Of a stretch of DNA of 64,000 bases, positions 56,952 to 64,000 are shown piece after piece. The translations under genes were made by a program, and so were the position numbers. The notes beneath the pieces were generated by a model. The model searched no databases, was not told the DNA's origin, and was given only the letters and a program-made list of their open reading frames with translations. The stretch spans positions 215,247-279,246 of the forward strand of contig NZ_JACAAX010000002.1 of NCBI RefSeq assembly GCF_013377085.1. The letters run 5' to 3'. This stretch comes from Rhodoplanes sp. GTDB lineage: Bacteria > Pseudomonadota > Alphaproteobacteria > Rhizobiales > Xanthobacteraceae. Every line of letters begins with the position of its first letter. Positions within the stretch are counted from its first letter, which is position 1.

Positions 56952-57074
56952 TCTTGTGCTCTCCTCGATGTGACAGCGAGTGCTTTGGCGACGCGGATTT
57001 TGGGGAAACGAGGCGCTTGCGGTATCACAGCCGTCCCGAGGCGGCAACGTCACGACCCATCGTCAAAGATCATC

Positions 57075-58172
57075 ATGGCCGAGATCATCATCGCCGACAC
57101 CACGCGCCAATACGACGGCACCCATCTGGAAACGCAGCCGCTCGGCGGCACCGAGTCGTCGGTGATCCGTCTCGCCCGCGAGCTGGCGAGGCGCAATCAC
57201 GCCGTCACGGTCTACACCAATTGCGAGCGGCCGGTGGTCGACCATGGCGTCGCCTGGCGGCCGATCAAAGGCGCGCGGCCGGAGAGCTGTGACCTCTATG
57301 TCGCCTGCCAGCATCCGCGGCTGCTGCGCTTCGTCCAAAAGCCGAAGCGACGTGCCATCTGGGTGCTGTGGCAGCCGAACCATCTCAAGCACTACAAGCA
57401 GATCGGCCGGGTGTGGTGGTACCGGCCCGTGCCGGTGCTGCAGAGCCTGCACCAGGTCCACATCTGGTCGCCGGTCCTGCCGCGGCGCGATCCGCAGATC
57501 CTGATCCCGCTCGGCCTGCCCGACGACGTGCGCGGCCACGCGCCGCTCGACGCACCGCCGCCGCGCCGCGCCATCTTCGCCTCCAACCCGCAGCGCAATC
57601 TGCGTCAGCTCGTCGAGATCTGGGCCGAGCGCGTGCTGCCGCGCGTGCCCGACGCAGTGCTCGACGTCTACGGCGTCCACCAGATGGGCCCCGATGAGGA
57701 TGCCTGGGCCGCCTGGGCCGGCACCCTGCTGCCGGCGAACCAGCCGGACCATGTCCGCGCCTCGGTGCGGATTCATCCGACCACGACCCGCGAGGGCTTG
57801 ATCGAGGCGATGCGGGGCTCGCGCGTGCTCGTCTATCTCGGCCACAAGGTCGAGGCGTTCTGCCTCGCCGTCGCCGAGGCGCAGGCGCTCGGCGTGCCGT
57901 CCGTGGTGGCGCCGGTCGCCGCCGTGCCGGAGCGGGTGCTCGACCGCATCACCGGCTTCCACGAGGCCGACCCCGCGCTGTTCGCCGAGCGCACCGTGGC
58001 GCTGCTCACCGACGATGCGCTGTGGCGGCGCCAGCACGAGGCGGCGCTGCGCCACCAGCAGGGCATCTCGTGGTCCGAATACGCCGGCCGCTTCGAGGCG
58101 GCGCTGCTCGCCGACCGCTTTCCGATTTATCGCTCGGTGCTCGAGGTCCCGCCGCCGCCGGCGGCCGAGTGA
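57075..58172 (+). CDS. Glycosyltransferase, GT4-like
   Basis: A 365-residue enzyme with a GT-B fold. The N-terminal part has QPLGGTESSVIRLARELARRNH, the acceptor-side glycine loop of GT4 enzymes. The C-terminal donor domain has RAIFASNPQRNLRQLVEIW, VYGVHQMG and GHKVEAFCLAVAEAQALGVPSVV, where the glutamate motif matches E-x-F-C-x-x-x-x-E-A. Substrate is unknown; cell-surface polysaccharide work is likely. No other polysaccharide genes are close. Confidence 0.85.
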   Translation: MAEIIIADTTRQYDGTHLETQPLGGTESSVIRLARELARRNHAVTVYTNCERPVVDHGVAWRPIKGARPESCDLYVACQHPRLLRFVQKPKRRAIWVLWQPNHLKHYKQIGRVWWYRPVPVLQSLHQVHIWSPVLPRRDPQILIPLGLPDDVRGHAPLDAPPPRRAIFASNPQRNLRQLVEIWAERVLPRVPDAVLDVYGVHQMGPDEDAWAAWAGTLLPANQPDHVRASVRIHPTTTREGLIEAMRGSRVLVYLGHKVEAFCLAVAEAQALGVPSVVAPVAAVPERVLDRITGFHEADPALFAERTVALLTDDALWRRQHEAALRHQQGISWSEYAGRFEAALLADRFPIYRSVLEVPPPPAAE

Positions 58173-58192
58173 GGGTCCGGCCGACAGACCGA

Positions 58193-58313
58193 GTCATTCC
58201 GGGGCGCGGCCGCAGGCCGCGCTACCGGAATCCATACGCCCGGTGCTGATTGTCATCGAGACACAGGGGTTATGGGTTCCGGGCTCGGCGCTGTCGCGCC
58301 GCCCCGGAACGAC
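58193..58313. repeat. Palindromic repeat, GTCATTCCGGGGCGC family, copy 3
   Basis: Starts GTCATTCCGGGGCGCGG and ends CCCCGGAACGAC, slightly degraded relative to the other two copies. It lies between the convergent glycosyltransferase and TonB-like genes. Confidence 0.8.
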
Positions 58314-58328
58314 GGAGCTGAATCGCCC

Positions 58329-59189
58329 TTACAGCTTCGGCAGGCCGGTGAGGCCGGCGGGCGAGAAGGCGAGGTCGAGGAGCCTCCACTCCTTGTATTT
58401 CGCCGCCGGCAGCACGCCGACCGGCTGGCACTGACGCAACGCCTGCATGGCGGTCTGCATCAGCGCCGCCCCCTTGGGCGAGGCGCTCGCCGCCATCAGG
58501 GTCGGCTCGCCGGCGAGCGCACCGTTCGGCCGCAGCGCGACGCGCAGCACCACGGTGAGGCGGGCCCCGTCGGAGAGCCCGGCGGGCGGCTGCCAGCAGG
58601 CGTGCAGATGCGCCTTGAAGGCGGCGATCTCGGCATCGGTGAGCTTGGCCTTTTGGTCGGTCGACGCGTAGCCCACCGGCACGTTCATCAGTGGCGAGTC
58701 CATCCAGCTCGACCACGGCTCGGAGTCGGGCGGCTGGGCGTCGGCGGTCTTGATCTCGGCCGGCGCAGCCTGCTGCGTCGGCTGCGGATCGGCGGGCGGT
58801 GCTTCCGCCTGCGCCTGAGCGGCGGGCGGAGGCTGATCCTGTGCCCGGGCCTGGGCTTGCGACGGCTTCTGCGCCGGCTGCGGCGAAGGCTGTGGCGCGG
58901 TCTCGGGCGGCGAAGCTTTGGCGGCCGGGGCCGGCGGCTGGGCGTCCGCCGTTTGCGCCGGCGGCTTATCGGCGTCCTTGGCCTTCTCGGCCTCCTTCGG
59001 CGTCTCGGGTGTCGGCGCCTCGGCCGCTTTCGTCTCCGGCGTGGGCGTCTCCGGTGCGTCCTCGGGACGCACCAGCTCGATCTCCATCGAGGTCATGGCC
59101 GGGCCCGCGGTCGGCGCATGCGCCAGCAGGGCGGCGAGGCCCCACAGCAGCGCATGGACGACGACCGAGATGGCGAGCGCGATGCGCAC
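58329..59189 (-). CDS. TonB/TolA-like envelope protein
   Basis: A 286-residue protein. One N-terminal membrane anchor (IALAISVVVHALLWGLAALLA) is followed by a long Pro/Ala/Glu/Lys linker (about 40-165) that would span the periplasm. A C-terminal domain has LTDAEIAAFKAHLHACWQPPAGL, TVVLRVALRPNGALAGEP and ALMQTAMQALRQCQPV. This C-terminal part resembles TolA/TonB domain III. It lacks neighbouring exbB/exbD or tolQ/tolR genes in the window, so its energising partner is unknown. Confidence 0.8.
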   Translation of the reverse strand: MRIALAISVVVHALLWGLAALLAHAPTAGPAMTSMEIELVRPEDAPETPTPETKAAEAPTPETPKEAEKAKDADKPPAQTADAQPPAPAAKASPPETAPQPSPQPAQKPSQAQARAQDQPPPAAQAQAEAPPADPQPTQQAAPAEIKTADAQPPDSEPWSSWMDSPLMNVPVGYASTDQKAKLTDAEIAAFKAHLHACWQPPAGLSDGARLTVVLRVALRPNGALAGEPTLMAASASPKGAALMQTAMQALRQCQPVGVLPAAKYKEWRLLDLAFSPAGLTGLPKL

Positions 59190-59342
59190 GATGCGTCTTC
59201 AACCCCCCGAGCCGGATGCGTTCGGGCCGAACGCCCCCACATGCGGCATCTTTGGACCAGGCGCGTGTCGCGGACAGGGCGGCGCGGCGTTTTTCTGGTC
59301 GGTGTGGCCGAAATGTCAGCCGGCCGGCCGCTGTCCAGGCCC

Positions 59343-59756
59343 CTATTCCGGCTTATGGCAGACGCAGCAGAGCTTGTTGCCCTCGGGATCGCGGCCATAG
59401 GCGCCGTAAAAGTGCGGGTGGTAGTGGGCGCGCAGGCCCGGCGCCCCCTCGTCAGTGCCGCTGTTCGCCAGCAGGGCGGCGTGAAACGCATCGACGGCCG
59501 CGCGGCTTTGCGCCTCGAAGGCCACCATGGCGCCGTTGCCCGGGCTCGGCGCCTGGCGGTTCTGCGGCCGCAGAACCCAGAATGGCGGTTCGATCCCCGA
59601 AAACCCCGCGGGCGCGTAGCCGATGCCGATTTTAAAGGTCTTCGCCCGGACGATGCCCAGGGTCGCCAGCACGGGGTCGTAGAAGCGTGCGGCGCGCTCG
59701 ATGTCGGCGCTGCCGACCGTGACGTGACTGAGCAATAGATCCTCCCGCGGCTGCAC
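59343..59756 (-). CDS. VOC-family (glyoxalase/bleomycin-resistance) protein
   Basis: A 137-residue metal-dependent fold protein. LLLSHVTVGSADIERAARFYDPVLATLGI is the first beta-alpha-beta-beta module. SRAAVDAFHAALLANSG and HYHPHFYGAYGRDPEGNKLCCVCHKPE give the second, including the metal-binding Glu in DPEGNKL. Substrate unknown. The ATG at 59756 may lie a few codons upstream of the true start. Confidence 0.88.
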   Translation of the reverse strand: MQPREDLLLSHVTVGSADIERAARFYDPVLATLGIVRAKTFKIGIGYAPAGFSGIEPPFWVLRPQNRQAPSPGNGAMVAFEAQSRAAVDAFHAALLANSGTDEGAPGLRAHYHPHFYGAYGRDPEGNKLCCVCHKPE

Positions 59757-59829
59757 GGTCCGCCATGATTGAGCCGACCAGCATGCTTATCCTAGGCCGC
59801 CCGAAGCCGTATTTCGAGGATCATCAAAA

Positions 59830-60129
59830 ATGTCCGCCTATGTCATTTCCGACGTCACGGCGCGCGATGCCGATGCTCTCGAGACCTACAAGAGCCGCGC
59901 GGCGGCCGCGATCGCCCAGTATGGCGGCCGCTATCTGGTGCGCGGCGGCGCCGTCGAGGCGTTGGAGGGCGCCTGGACGCCGCACATGATCGTGGTCGTC
60001 GAGTTCCCCGACGCCGCCCGTGCGCGCATCTGGTACGCCTCGCCCGAATACGCCGATGCGCTTGCCGTTCGTGACATCGCGCTCGACCGCAATCTGATTC
60101 TCGTCGAGGGGGTCAGCGCGCATCCGTGA
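59830..60129 (+). CDS. DUF1330-family protein
   Basis: A 99-residue dimeric ferredoxin-like protein: AYVISDVTARDADALETYKSRAAAAIAQYGGRYLVRGG at the N-terminus and FPDAARARIWYASPEYADALAVRD in the second half are DUF1330 marks, given here as separate stretches. No enzymatic role is established. It diverges from the VOC gene over 73 bp. Confidence 0.9.
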   Translation: MSAYVISDVTARDADALETYKSRAAAAIAQYGGRYLVRGGAVEALEGAWTPHMIVVVEFPDAARARIWYASPEYADALAVRDIALDRNLILVEGVSAHP

Positions 60130-60164
60130 GAGGAGCGACCACGTCAGTCGCGGATCGCCATTGG

Positions 60165-60893
60165 TCAGCGCGTGGCGGCCAGGACGAGCACGGGCGGTCG
60201 TCGCGCGTGCAGGTCCGCGTCGGGGAGAACGGCGTCGGCGACCGGCACGGGCTCGCGCAAGGCCCGCAGCGCAAGGCCGGCCTTCAGAAGGTCGGTCACG
60301 TAGGTTTCGACGGTGCGGTGATGCTTGATCACGCCGTCGACGAACCAGCGGGTCGACCGCGGGCCTTCGGCCGCATAATCGTCGAGGGGCCAGTACAGCG
60401 GCGTGCCGTCCTGGTCGCGCACCCATTTCTGCTCGGCTCGCGCCGTGCAGATCGGGTGCTCGACCGAGAACACGAAGGCGCCGCCCGGATCGAGCAGGCG
60501 CGTGATGCGGACGACGGCCGCGGCGTAGTCGGCGACGTAGTGCAGGGTGAGCGACGACACCACGAGGTCGAAGCGGCCGTCGAGATCGAGCCGTTCGATG
60601 CTGCCCTGCCGATACGTGATAGAAGGATCGTCGGTGAGGGCGCGGGCCCGCGCCAGCATCTTTTCCGAGACGTCGAGGCCGAGGACGGCCCGGGCGCCTG
60701 CCGCGCGGGCCTTGCGGGCGAAGTCGCCGAATCCGCATCCGAGATCCAGCACCCGCAGACCGCCGAGGGGCGGCAGCAGCGACCACAGGGCCGGCTGCTC
60801 CAGAGCGTCGTTGAGGCCGGTGCCGTTGCGGCGCAGGCGCTCGTAGCTCTCGAAGAAGACCGGATCGTCGTAGATGTTCTGCGGGTTCGGCAC
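60165..60893 (-). CDS. Class I SAM-dependent methyltransferase
   Basis: A 242-residue enzyme. PNPQNIYDDPVFFESYERLR starts the family. Motif I is LRVLDLGCGFGDFARKA, then VLGLDVSEKML, and DLVVSSLTLHYVADY is motif IV. The later CTARAEQKWVRDQDG and WFVDGVIKHHRTVETY match a group of uncharacterised Ubie-like methyltransferases. GTG 60893 is the likely start. It lies 56 bp downstream of rpoN on the same strand, where relatives usually have the hpf and ptsN genes. Confidence 0.87.
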   Translation of the reverse strand: MPNPQNIYDDPVFFESYERLRRNGTGLNDALEQPALWSLLPPLGGLRVLDLGCGFGDFARKARAAGARAVLGLDVSEKMLARARALTDDPSITYRQGSIERLDLDGRFDLVVSSLTLHYVADYAAAVVRITRLLDPGGAFVFSVEHPICTARAEQKWVRDQDGTPLYWPLDDYAAEGPRSTRWFVDGVIKHHRTVETYVTDLLKAGLALRALREPVPVADAVLPDADLHARRPPVLVLAATR

Positions 60894-60949
60894 AGCCGTG
60901 TGTCTGCTCGAAGGATGGATCGGGAAGCCGGTGCCCCCGGTGTCGCCCC

Positions 60950-62497
60950 TTAAACGGTCGCGGCCTTCATCTGCTTGTCGCGGCGGCGCTGGACCGAGGA
61001 GGGGATGCGCATCGCCTCGCGGTATTTGGCGACGGTGCGGCGCGCGATGTCGATGCCGGCCTCGCGCAGCTTGTCGACGATGGTGTCGTCGGACAGCACG
61101 TCGCTCGGCGTCTCGGCGTCGATGAGCTGCTTGATGCGGTGGCGCACGGCCTCGGCCGAATGCGCCTCGCCGCCGTCCGAGGCGGCGATCGACGAGGTGA
61201 AGAAGTATTTCAGCTCGAAGGTGCCGCGCGGCGTCGCCATGTACTTGTTGGCGGTGACACGCGACACCGTCGACTCGTGCATGCTGATGGCGTCGGCGAC
61301 GGTCTTCAGATTGAGCGGCCGCAGGTGCTCGACCCCGTGGGTCAGGAAGGCGTCCTGCTGGCGCACGATCTCGCTCGCCACCTTGAGAATGGTCTTGGCG
61401 CGCTGGTCGAGGGCGCGCACCAGCCAGGCGGCGCTCTGCAGGCAGTCCGAGAGATAGGACCTGTCCGTGTCCTTCTTGGTGCGGCCGGCGACGCGCGCAT
61501 AGTAGGTCTGGTTGACCAGCACCTTGGGCAGCGTGTCGGAGTTCAGCTCGACGATCCAGGTGCCGTCCGGCGCTTGCCGCACGAACACGTCGGGCACCAC
61601 CGGCTGCACCGTGGTGGTGCCGAAGCGCAGGCCCGGCTTCGGATCGAGCCGGCGGATCTCGCCGATCATGTCGGCGATGTCCTCGTCCGACACGCCGCAT
61701 TTGCGCTTCAGCCCGGCGATGTCGCGCTTGGCCAGGAGGTCGAGATGGGCGACCAGCGCCTGCATGGCGGGATCGAAGCGATCCTTTTCGCGGAGCTGGA
61801 TGGCCAGGCACTCGGCGAGATTGCGGGCGCACACGCCGGACGGATTGAAGGCCTGCAGCTTTGCCAGCACGGCCTCGACCTTGTCGGGCGGACAGCCGAG
61901 CTTGTCGGAGACCTCGGCCGGATCGCCGACCAGGTAGCCGGACTCGTTGACCATATCGAGCAGGTACTGGCCGATCAGCCGCTCGGCCGGATCCGTCACG
62001 GCGAGCACGAGCTGCTCGGCGAGGTGGTCGGCGAGCGTCGGCTCGGCCGCCACGAAGGCTTCGAGATTGTAGTCGGCGTCGTCGCGCCCGCCGGACCCGA
62101 CCGCGGACCATTCCGAGTAGCCGCCCGGCCGCTCCTCGGCGAGCCGTGAGGCGCCGGGGCCGGACTCGTCGGGAAAGACGTTCTCGAGATCGGTGCCGAG
62201 CCGGTTCTCGATGGAGGACCGGCTGGTGTCCATGCCGTCGGCGATCCACTCCTCGCCGGCGTCGCGCGGGGCCGCGACCGGCTCCGGCTCGGGCGGTGCC
62301 TCGCCGGCGGCGGCTTCGGGTCCGCCCGCCTCCTCGCCGCCGTCGCGCTCCAGCAGCGGATTGCGCTCGAGCTCGCCTTCGACATAGGCGCCGAGGTCGA
62401 GATGCGAGAGCTGCAGCAGCTTGATGGCCTGCAGAAGCTGGGGAGTCATCACCAGCGACTGGGTCTGTCGGAGCTGCAGCCGTTGCGAAAGCGCCAT
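60950..62497 (-). CDS. rpoN: RNA polymerase sigma-54 factor
   Basis: A 515-residue alternative sigma factor for -24/-12 promoters. Region I starts MALSQRLQLRQTQSLVMTPQLLQAIKLLQ, cited here in two parts: MALSQRLQLRQTQSL and VMTPQLLQAIKLLQ. An acidic linker (about 60-150) follows. The core-binding domain contains AFNPSGVCARNLAECLAIQL. The HTH and RpoN box (ARRTVAKYREA) are at the C-terminus. ATG 62497 gives the standard start. It lies downstream of lptB in the same orientation, as in many alphaproteobacteria. Confidence 0.96.
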   Translation of the reverse strand: MALSQRLQLRQTQSLVMTPQLLQAIKLLQLSHLDLGAYVEGELERNPLLERDGGEEAGGPEAAAGEAPPEPEPVAAPRDAGEEWIADGMDTSRSSIENRLGTDLENVFPDESGPGASRLAEERPGGYSEWSAVGSGGRDDADYNLEAFVAAEPTLADHLAEQLVLAVTDPAERLIGQYLLDMVNESGYLVGDPAEVSDKLGCPPDKVEAVLAKLQAFNPSGVCARNLAECLAIQLREKDRFDPAMQALVAHLDLLAKRDIAGLKRKCGVSDEDIADMIGEIRRLDPKPGLRFGTTTVQPVVPDVFVRQAPDGTWIVELNSDTLPKVLVNQTYYARVAGRTKKDTDRSYLSDCLQSAAWLVRALDQRAKTILKVASEIVRQQDAFLTHGVEHLRPLNLKTVADAISMHESTVSRVTANKYMATPRGTFELKYFFTSSIAASDGGEAHSAEAVRHRIKQLIDAETPSDVLSDDTIVDKLREAGIDIARRTVAKYREAMRIPSSVQRRRDKQMKAATV

Positions 62498-62830
62498 GGA
62501 ACCCCCGAACTTGGTCCGGTTCTTGCTTATATTTTTTGAGTTCGGCTGTATATCCGAATCTTTGCGAGGTTTTGGAATCCTTTGGTCTAACCTGCGTCCG
62601 GCGCAGAGCAGTCCGGTGAGAGCCGGACGCGGCGCGCGGAGCGTGCCTGCGATCACGTTTTCGTGATCAATCGCCGAGCAATCGACTGTCATGGCCGGCC
62701 TTGTTGTACCGGCCATCTACGTTCTCACGGTGGTGCGGCAAGCAAGGCGTGGATGGAAGGCGTGGATGGCCGTGACGAGGGCGGACAAAGCGCACCCCGT
62801 GCAGCGAGCGCCCGGGCCTGCCCGTCCCGC
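62498..62830. other. Intergenic region between lptB and rpoN
   Basis: 333 bp without a recognisable gene. It holds two short hairpins: GATCACG-TTTT-CGTGATC at 62651-62668, and an 8-bp stem from ATGGCCGG / CCGGCCAT around 62692-62717. Both may affect transcription from lptB into rpoN. Confidence 0.55.
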
Positions 62831-63826
62831 CTACATCCTGAAGCTTTCGCCCAGATACAGCCGGCGTACGTCGGGATTGTTGATGATGTCGTCGGTGCGG
62901 CCTTCGGTCAGCACCTCGCCCGAGTAGATGATGTAGGCGCGGTCGGTGAGGCCGAGCGTCTCGCGGACATTGTGGTCGGTGATCAGCACGCCGATGCCGC
63001 GCTGGGTGAGGTGGCGCACCAGCGCCTGGATGTCGCCGACCGCGATCGGGTCGATGCCGGCGAAGGGCTCGTCGAGCAGCATGTAGCTCGGCCGGCTGGC
63101 CAGCGCGCGGGCGATCTCGACGCGGCGGCGCTCGCCGCCCGACAGCGCGATCGACGGCGACTTGCGCAGCCGCCCGATGTTGAACTCGTCCAGAAGCGCG
63201 TCGAGATCCTGCTCGCGGCGCTTCTTGTTGGGCTCGACGATCTCCAGCACGGCCCGGATGTTGTCCTCGACATTGAGGCCGCGAAAGATCGACGGCTCCT
63301 GCGCCAGATAGCCGATGCCGAGGCGGGCACGTTGGTACATGGGCAGCGCCGTGACGTCGTAGCCGTCGAGCTCGATGCGGCCGCGGTCGGCCTTGATCAG
63401 CCCGGTGATCATGTAGAACACCGTGGTCTTGCCGGCGCCGTTCGGCCCCAAGAGGCCGACCGCCTCGCCGCGGCGGACATAGAGGCTGACGCCCTTGACG
63501 ACCTTGCGGCCCACGAAGGTCTTCTCGACCCCGTGGATGGCGAGATAGCCGTGTGCGGCGGCGCGCCGGGCCTCGGCGTCGGTCTGTCGCGGCGCGGCCT
63601 TGGCGGCGGACTTGGCCGCCAGACGGGCTTCGAGGTTCATCGGCGCCGACCCCGAGGGCATCGGCTCGTCGGCCCAGCCGGCGCTCGCGATGTCGCGCCG
63701 GCGCGGCTTCGGCGCGCGGGGTTTGAACCTGGCGAAAAAACCGGCCACGCGTGCCTCGACGCCTCCCAGCCAGCCGGCGGATCGAACACCGGGGCGCGAT
63801 GCCGGGCCGGCTCCGGGCCGGACCAT
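62831..63826 (-). CDS. lptB: LPS export ABC transporter ATPase LptB
   Basis: ATPase that drives LPS extraction by LptFG. From ATG 63826 the protein has 331 residues. The ABC domain has Walker A GPNGAGKT at 127-134, Q-loop YLAQEPSIFRGL, signature ALSGGERRRVEIARAL and Walker B YMLLDEPFAGIDP. The end LYLGESFRM is an LptB hallmark. An Ala/Arg/Lys-rich N-terminal extension of about 95 residues precedes the usual start. The true start is uncertain: ATG 63979 would lengthen it by 51 residues and internal ATGs near the domain are also possible. Confidence 0.93.
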   Translation of the reverse strand: MVRPGAGPASRPGVRSAGWLGGVEARVAGFFARFKPRAPKPRRRDIASAGWADEPMPSGSAPMNLEARLAAKSAAKAAPRQTDAEARRAAAHGYLAIHGVEKTFVGRKVVKGVSLYVRRGEAVGLLGPNGAGKTTVFYMITGLIKADRGRIELDGYDVTALPMYQRARLGIGYLAQEPSIFRGLNVEDNIRAVLEIVEPNKKRREQDLDALLDEFNIGRLRKSPSIALSGGERRRVEIARALASRPSYMLLDEPFAGIDPIAVGDIQALVRHLTQRGIGVLITDHNVRETLGLTDRAYIIYSGEVLTEGRTDDIINNPDVRRLYLGESFRM

Positions 63827-63926
63827 AGCGCCTTGCGATCGCGGCGCAAACGCGGCCGCTGGCCACGGTCGCTGCCCCAGGGCGATGGTTTCGAACGCAA
63901 CACCAGATTCCGCTTTCGCCGCCTGC

Positions 63927-64000
63927 TCAGTAGACGCCGCTCGGCCCGGCCGGCCGCGGCTTCGGCGCCTCGCGGCCACCGCCGGCCGCCGGCGCCGGCG
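63927..64000 (-). CDS. lptA: Probable LptA C-terminus (partial)
   Basis: On the minus strand a frame enters at the window edge and stops at 63927. It encodes a low-complexity tail ending APKPRPAGPSGVY. Position directly before lptB, where lptA normally lies, suggests the periplasmic LPS-transport protein. The tail alone is not diagnostic. Confidence 0.5.
   Translation of the reverse strand, partial: PAPAAGGGREAPKPRPAGPSGVY

Noticed and set aside
54555..57074. A plus-strand frame running from smr to the glycosyltransferase
   Set aside because: It is antisense to the cation exporter and dehydrogenase genes. Only the part from 57075 is a real gene.

Overview
The window is a GC-rich chromosomal segment of an alphaproteobacterium, most likely from the Hyphomicrobiales (Rhizobiales). 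Support comes from the gene order leuS-lptE-holA / parB-parA-rsmG-mnmG-mnmE / rho-hemJ-hemE / ppsR-maf-coaE-dnaQ / secB-fxsA-timA-mltA-smr, from lptB next to rpoN, and from several families of GC-rich intergenic palindromes. Genus cannot be fixed from the sequence alone.

The segment appears to span the replication origin and the centromere. The gap between divergent hemE and the DUF299 gene (47103-47465) carries a CtrA box, an overlapping perfect IHF consensus, five GANTC sites within 73 bp and several DnaA-box-like 9-mers. This is the layout described for Caulobacter and Rickettsia oriC. Three identical 16-bp parS sites lie 8-11 kb to the left, near parAB. Between 34 and 47 kb most genes (parB to hemE) read leftward, except mazEF and yyaL. 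Most genes just right of the gap read rightward. Both arms therefore tend to read away from the origin.

Layout: 0-7.4 kb holds an aminotransferase tail, ftsK, lolA, a ParDE pair, xthA, a cyclic-nucleotide-binding protein, an OmpR-type regulator and a YkuD protein. 7.4-8.4 kb is gene-free with folded repeats. 8.4-11 kb is a less GC-rich island with a GNAT-PIN-PUA-like multidomain protein and an overlapping ASCH-domain gene. 11-18 kb holds an ABC-F ATPase, VapBC, YggS, a diguanylate cyclase, a membrane protein, a peroxiredoxin and a decayed copy of the cyclase 3' end. 18.2-24.9 kb is a complete type II-C CRISPR-Cas system: a divergent compact tracrRNA, cas9, cas1, cas2, and 30 repeats with 29 spacers whose crRNA strand is the minus strand. 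25-34 kb carries leuS, lptE, holA, a Cache protein and two chemoreceptors. 34-47 kb is the partition, tRNA-modification and haem block with a MazEF pair. 47-54.7 kb is the origin and the housekeeping genes to its right. 54.7-64 kb carries a zinc/cobalt-type exporter, a dehydrogenase, a glycosyltransferase, a TonB/TolA-like protein, small enzymes, rpoN, lptB and the tail of a probable lptA.

Functionally the window joins chromosome replication and segregation (oriC, parABS, ftsK, holA, dnaQ), envelope transport (lolA, lptE, lptB, mltA, secB), translation and tRNA modification (leuS, mnmE, mnmG, rsmG), haem synthesis (hemE, hemJ), adaptive immunity and several toxin-antitoxin modules. The most notable features are the compact tracrRNA/II-C system, the GNAT-PIN/ASCH pair and the CtrA/IHF/GANTC-dense origin.
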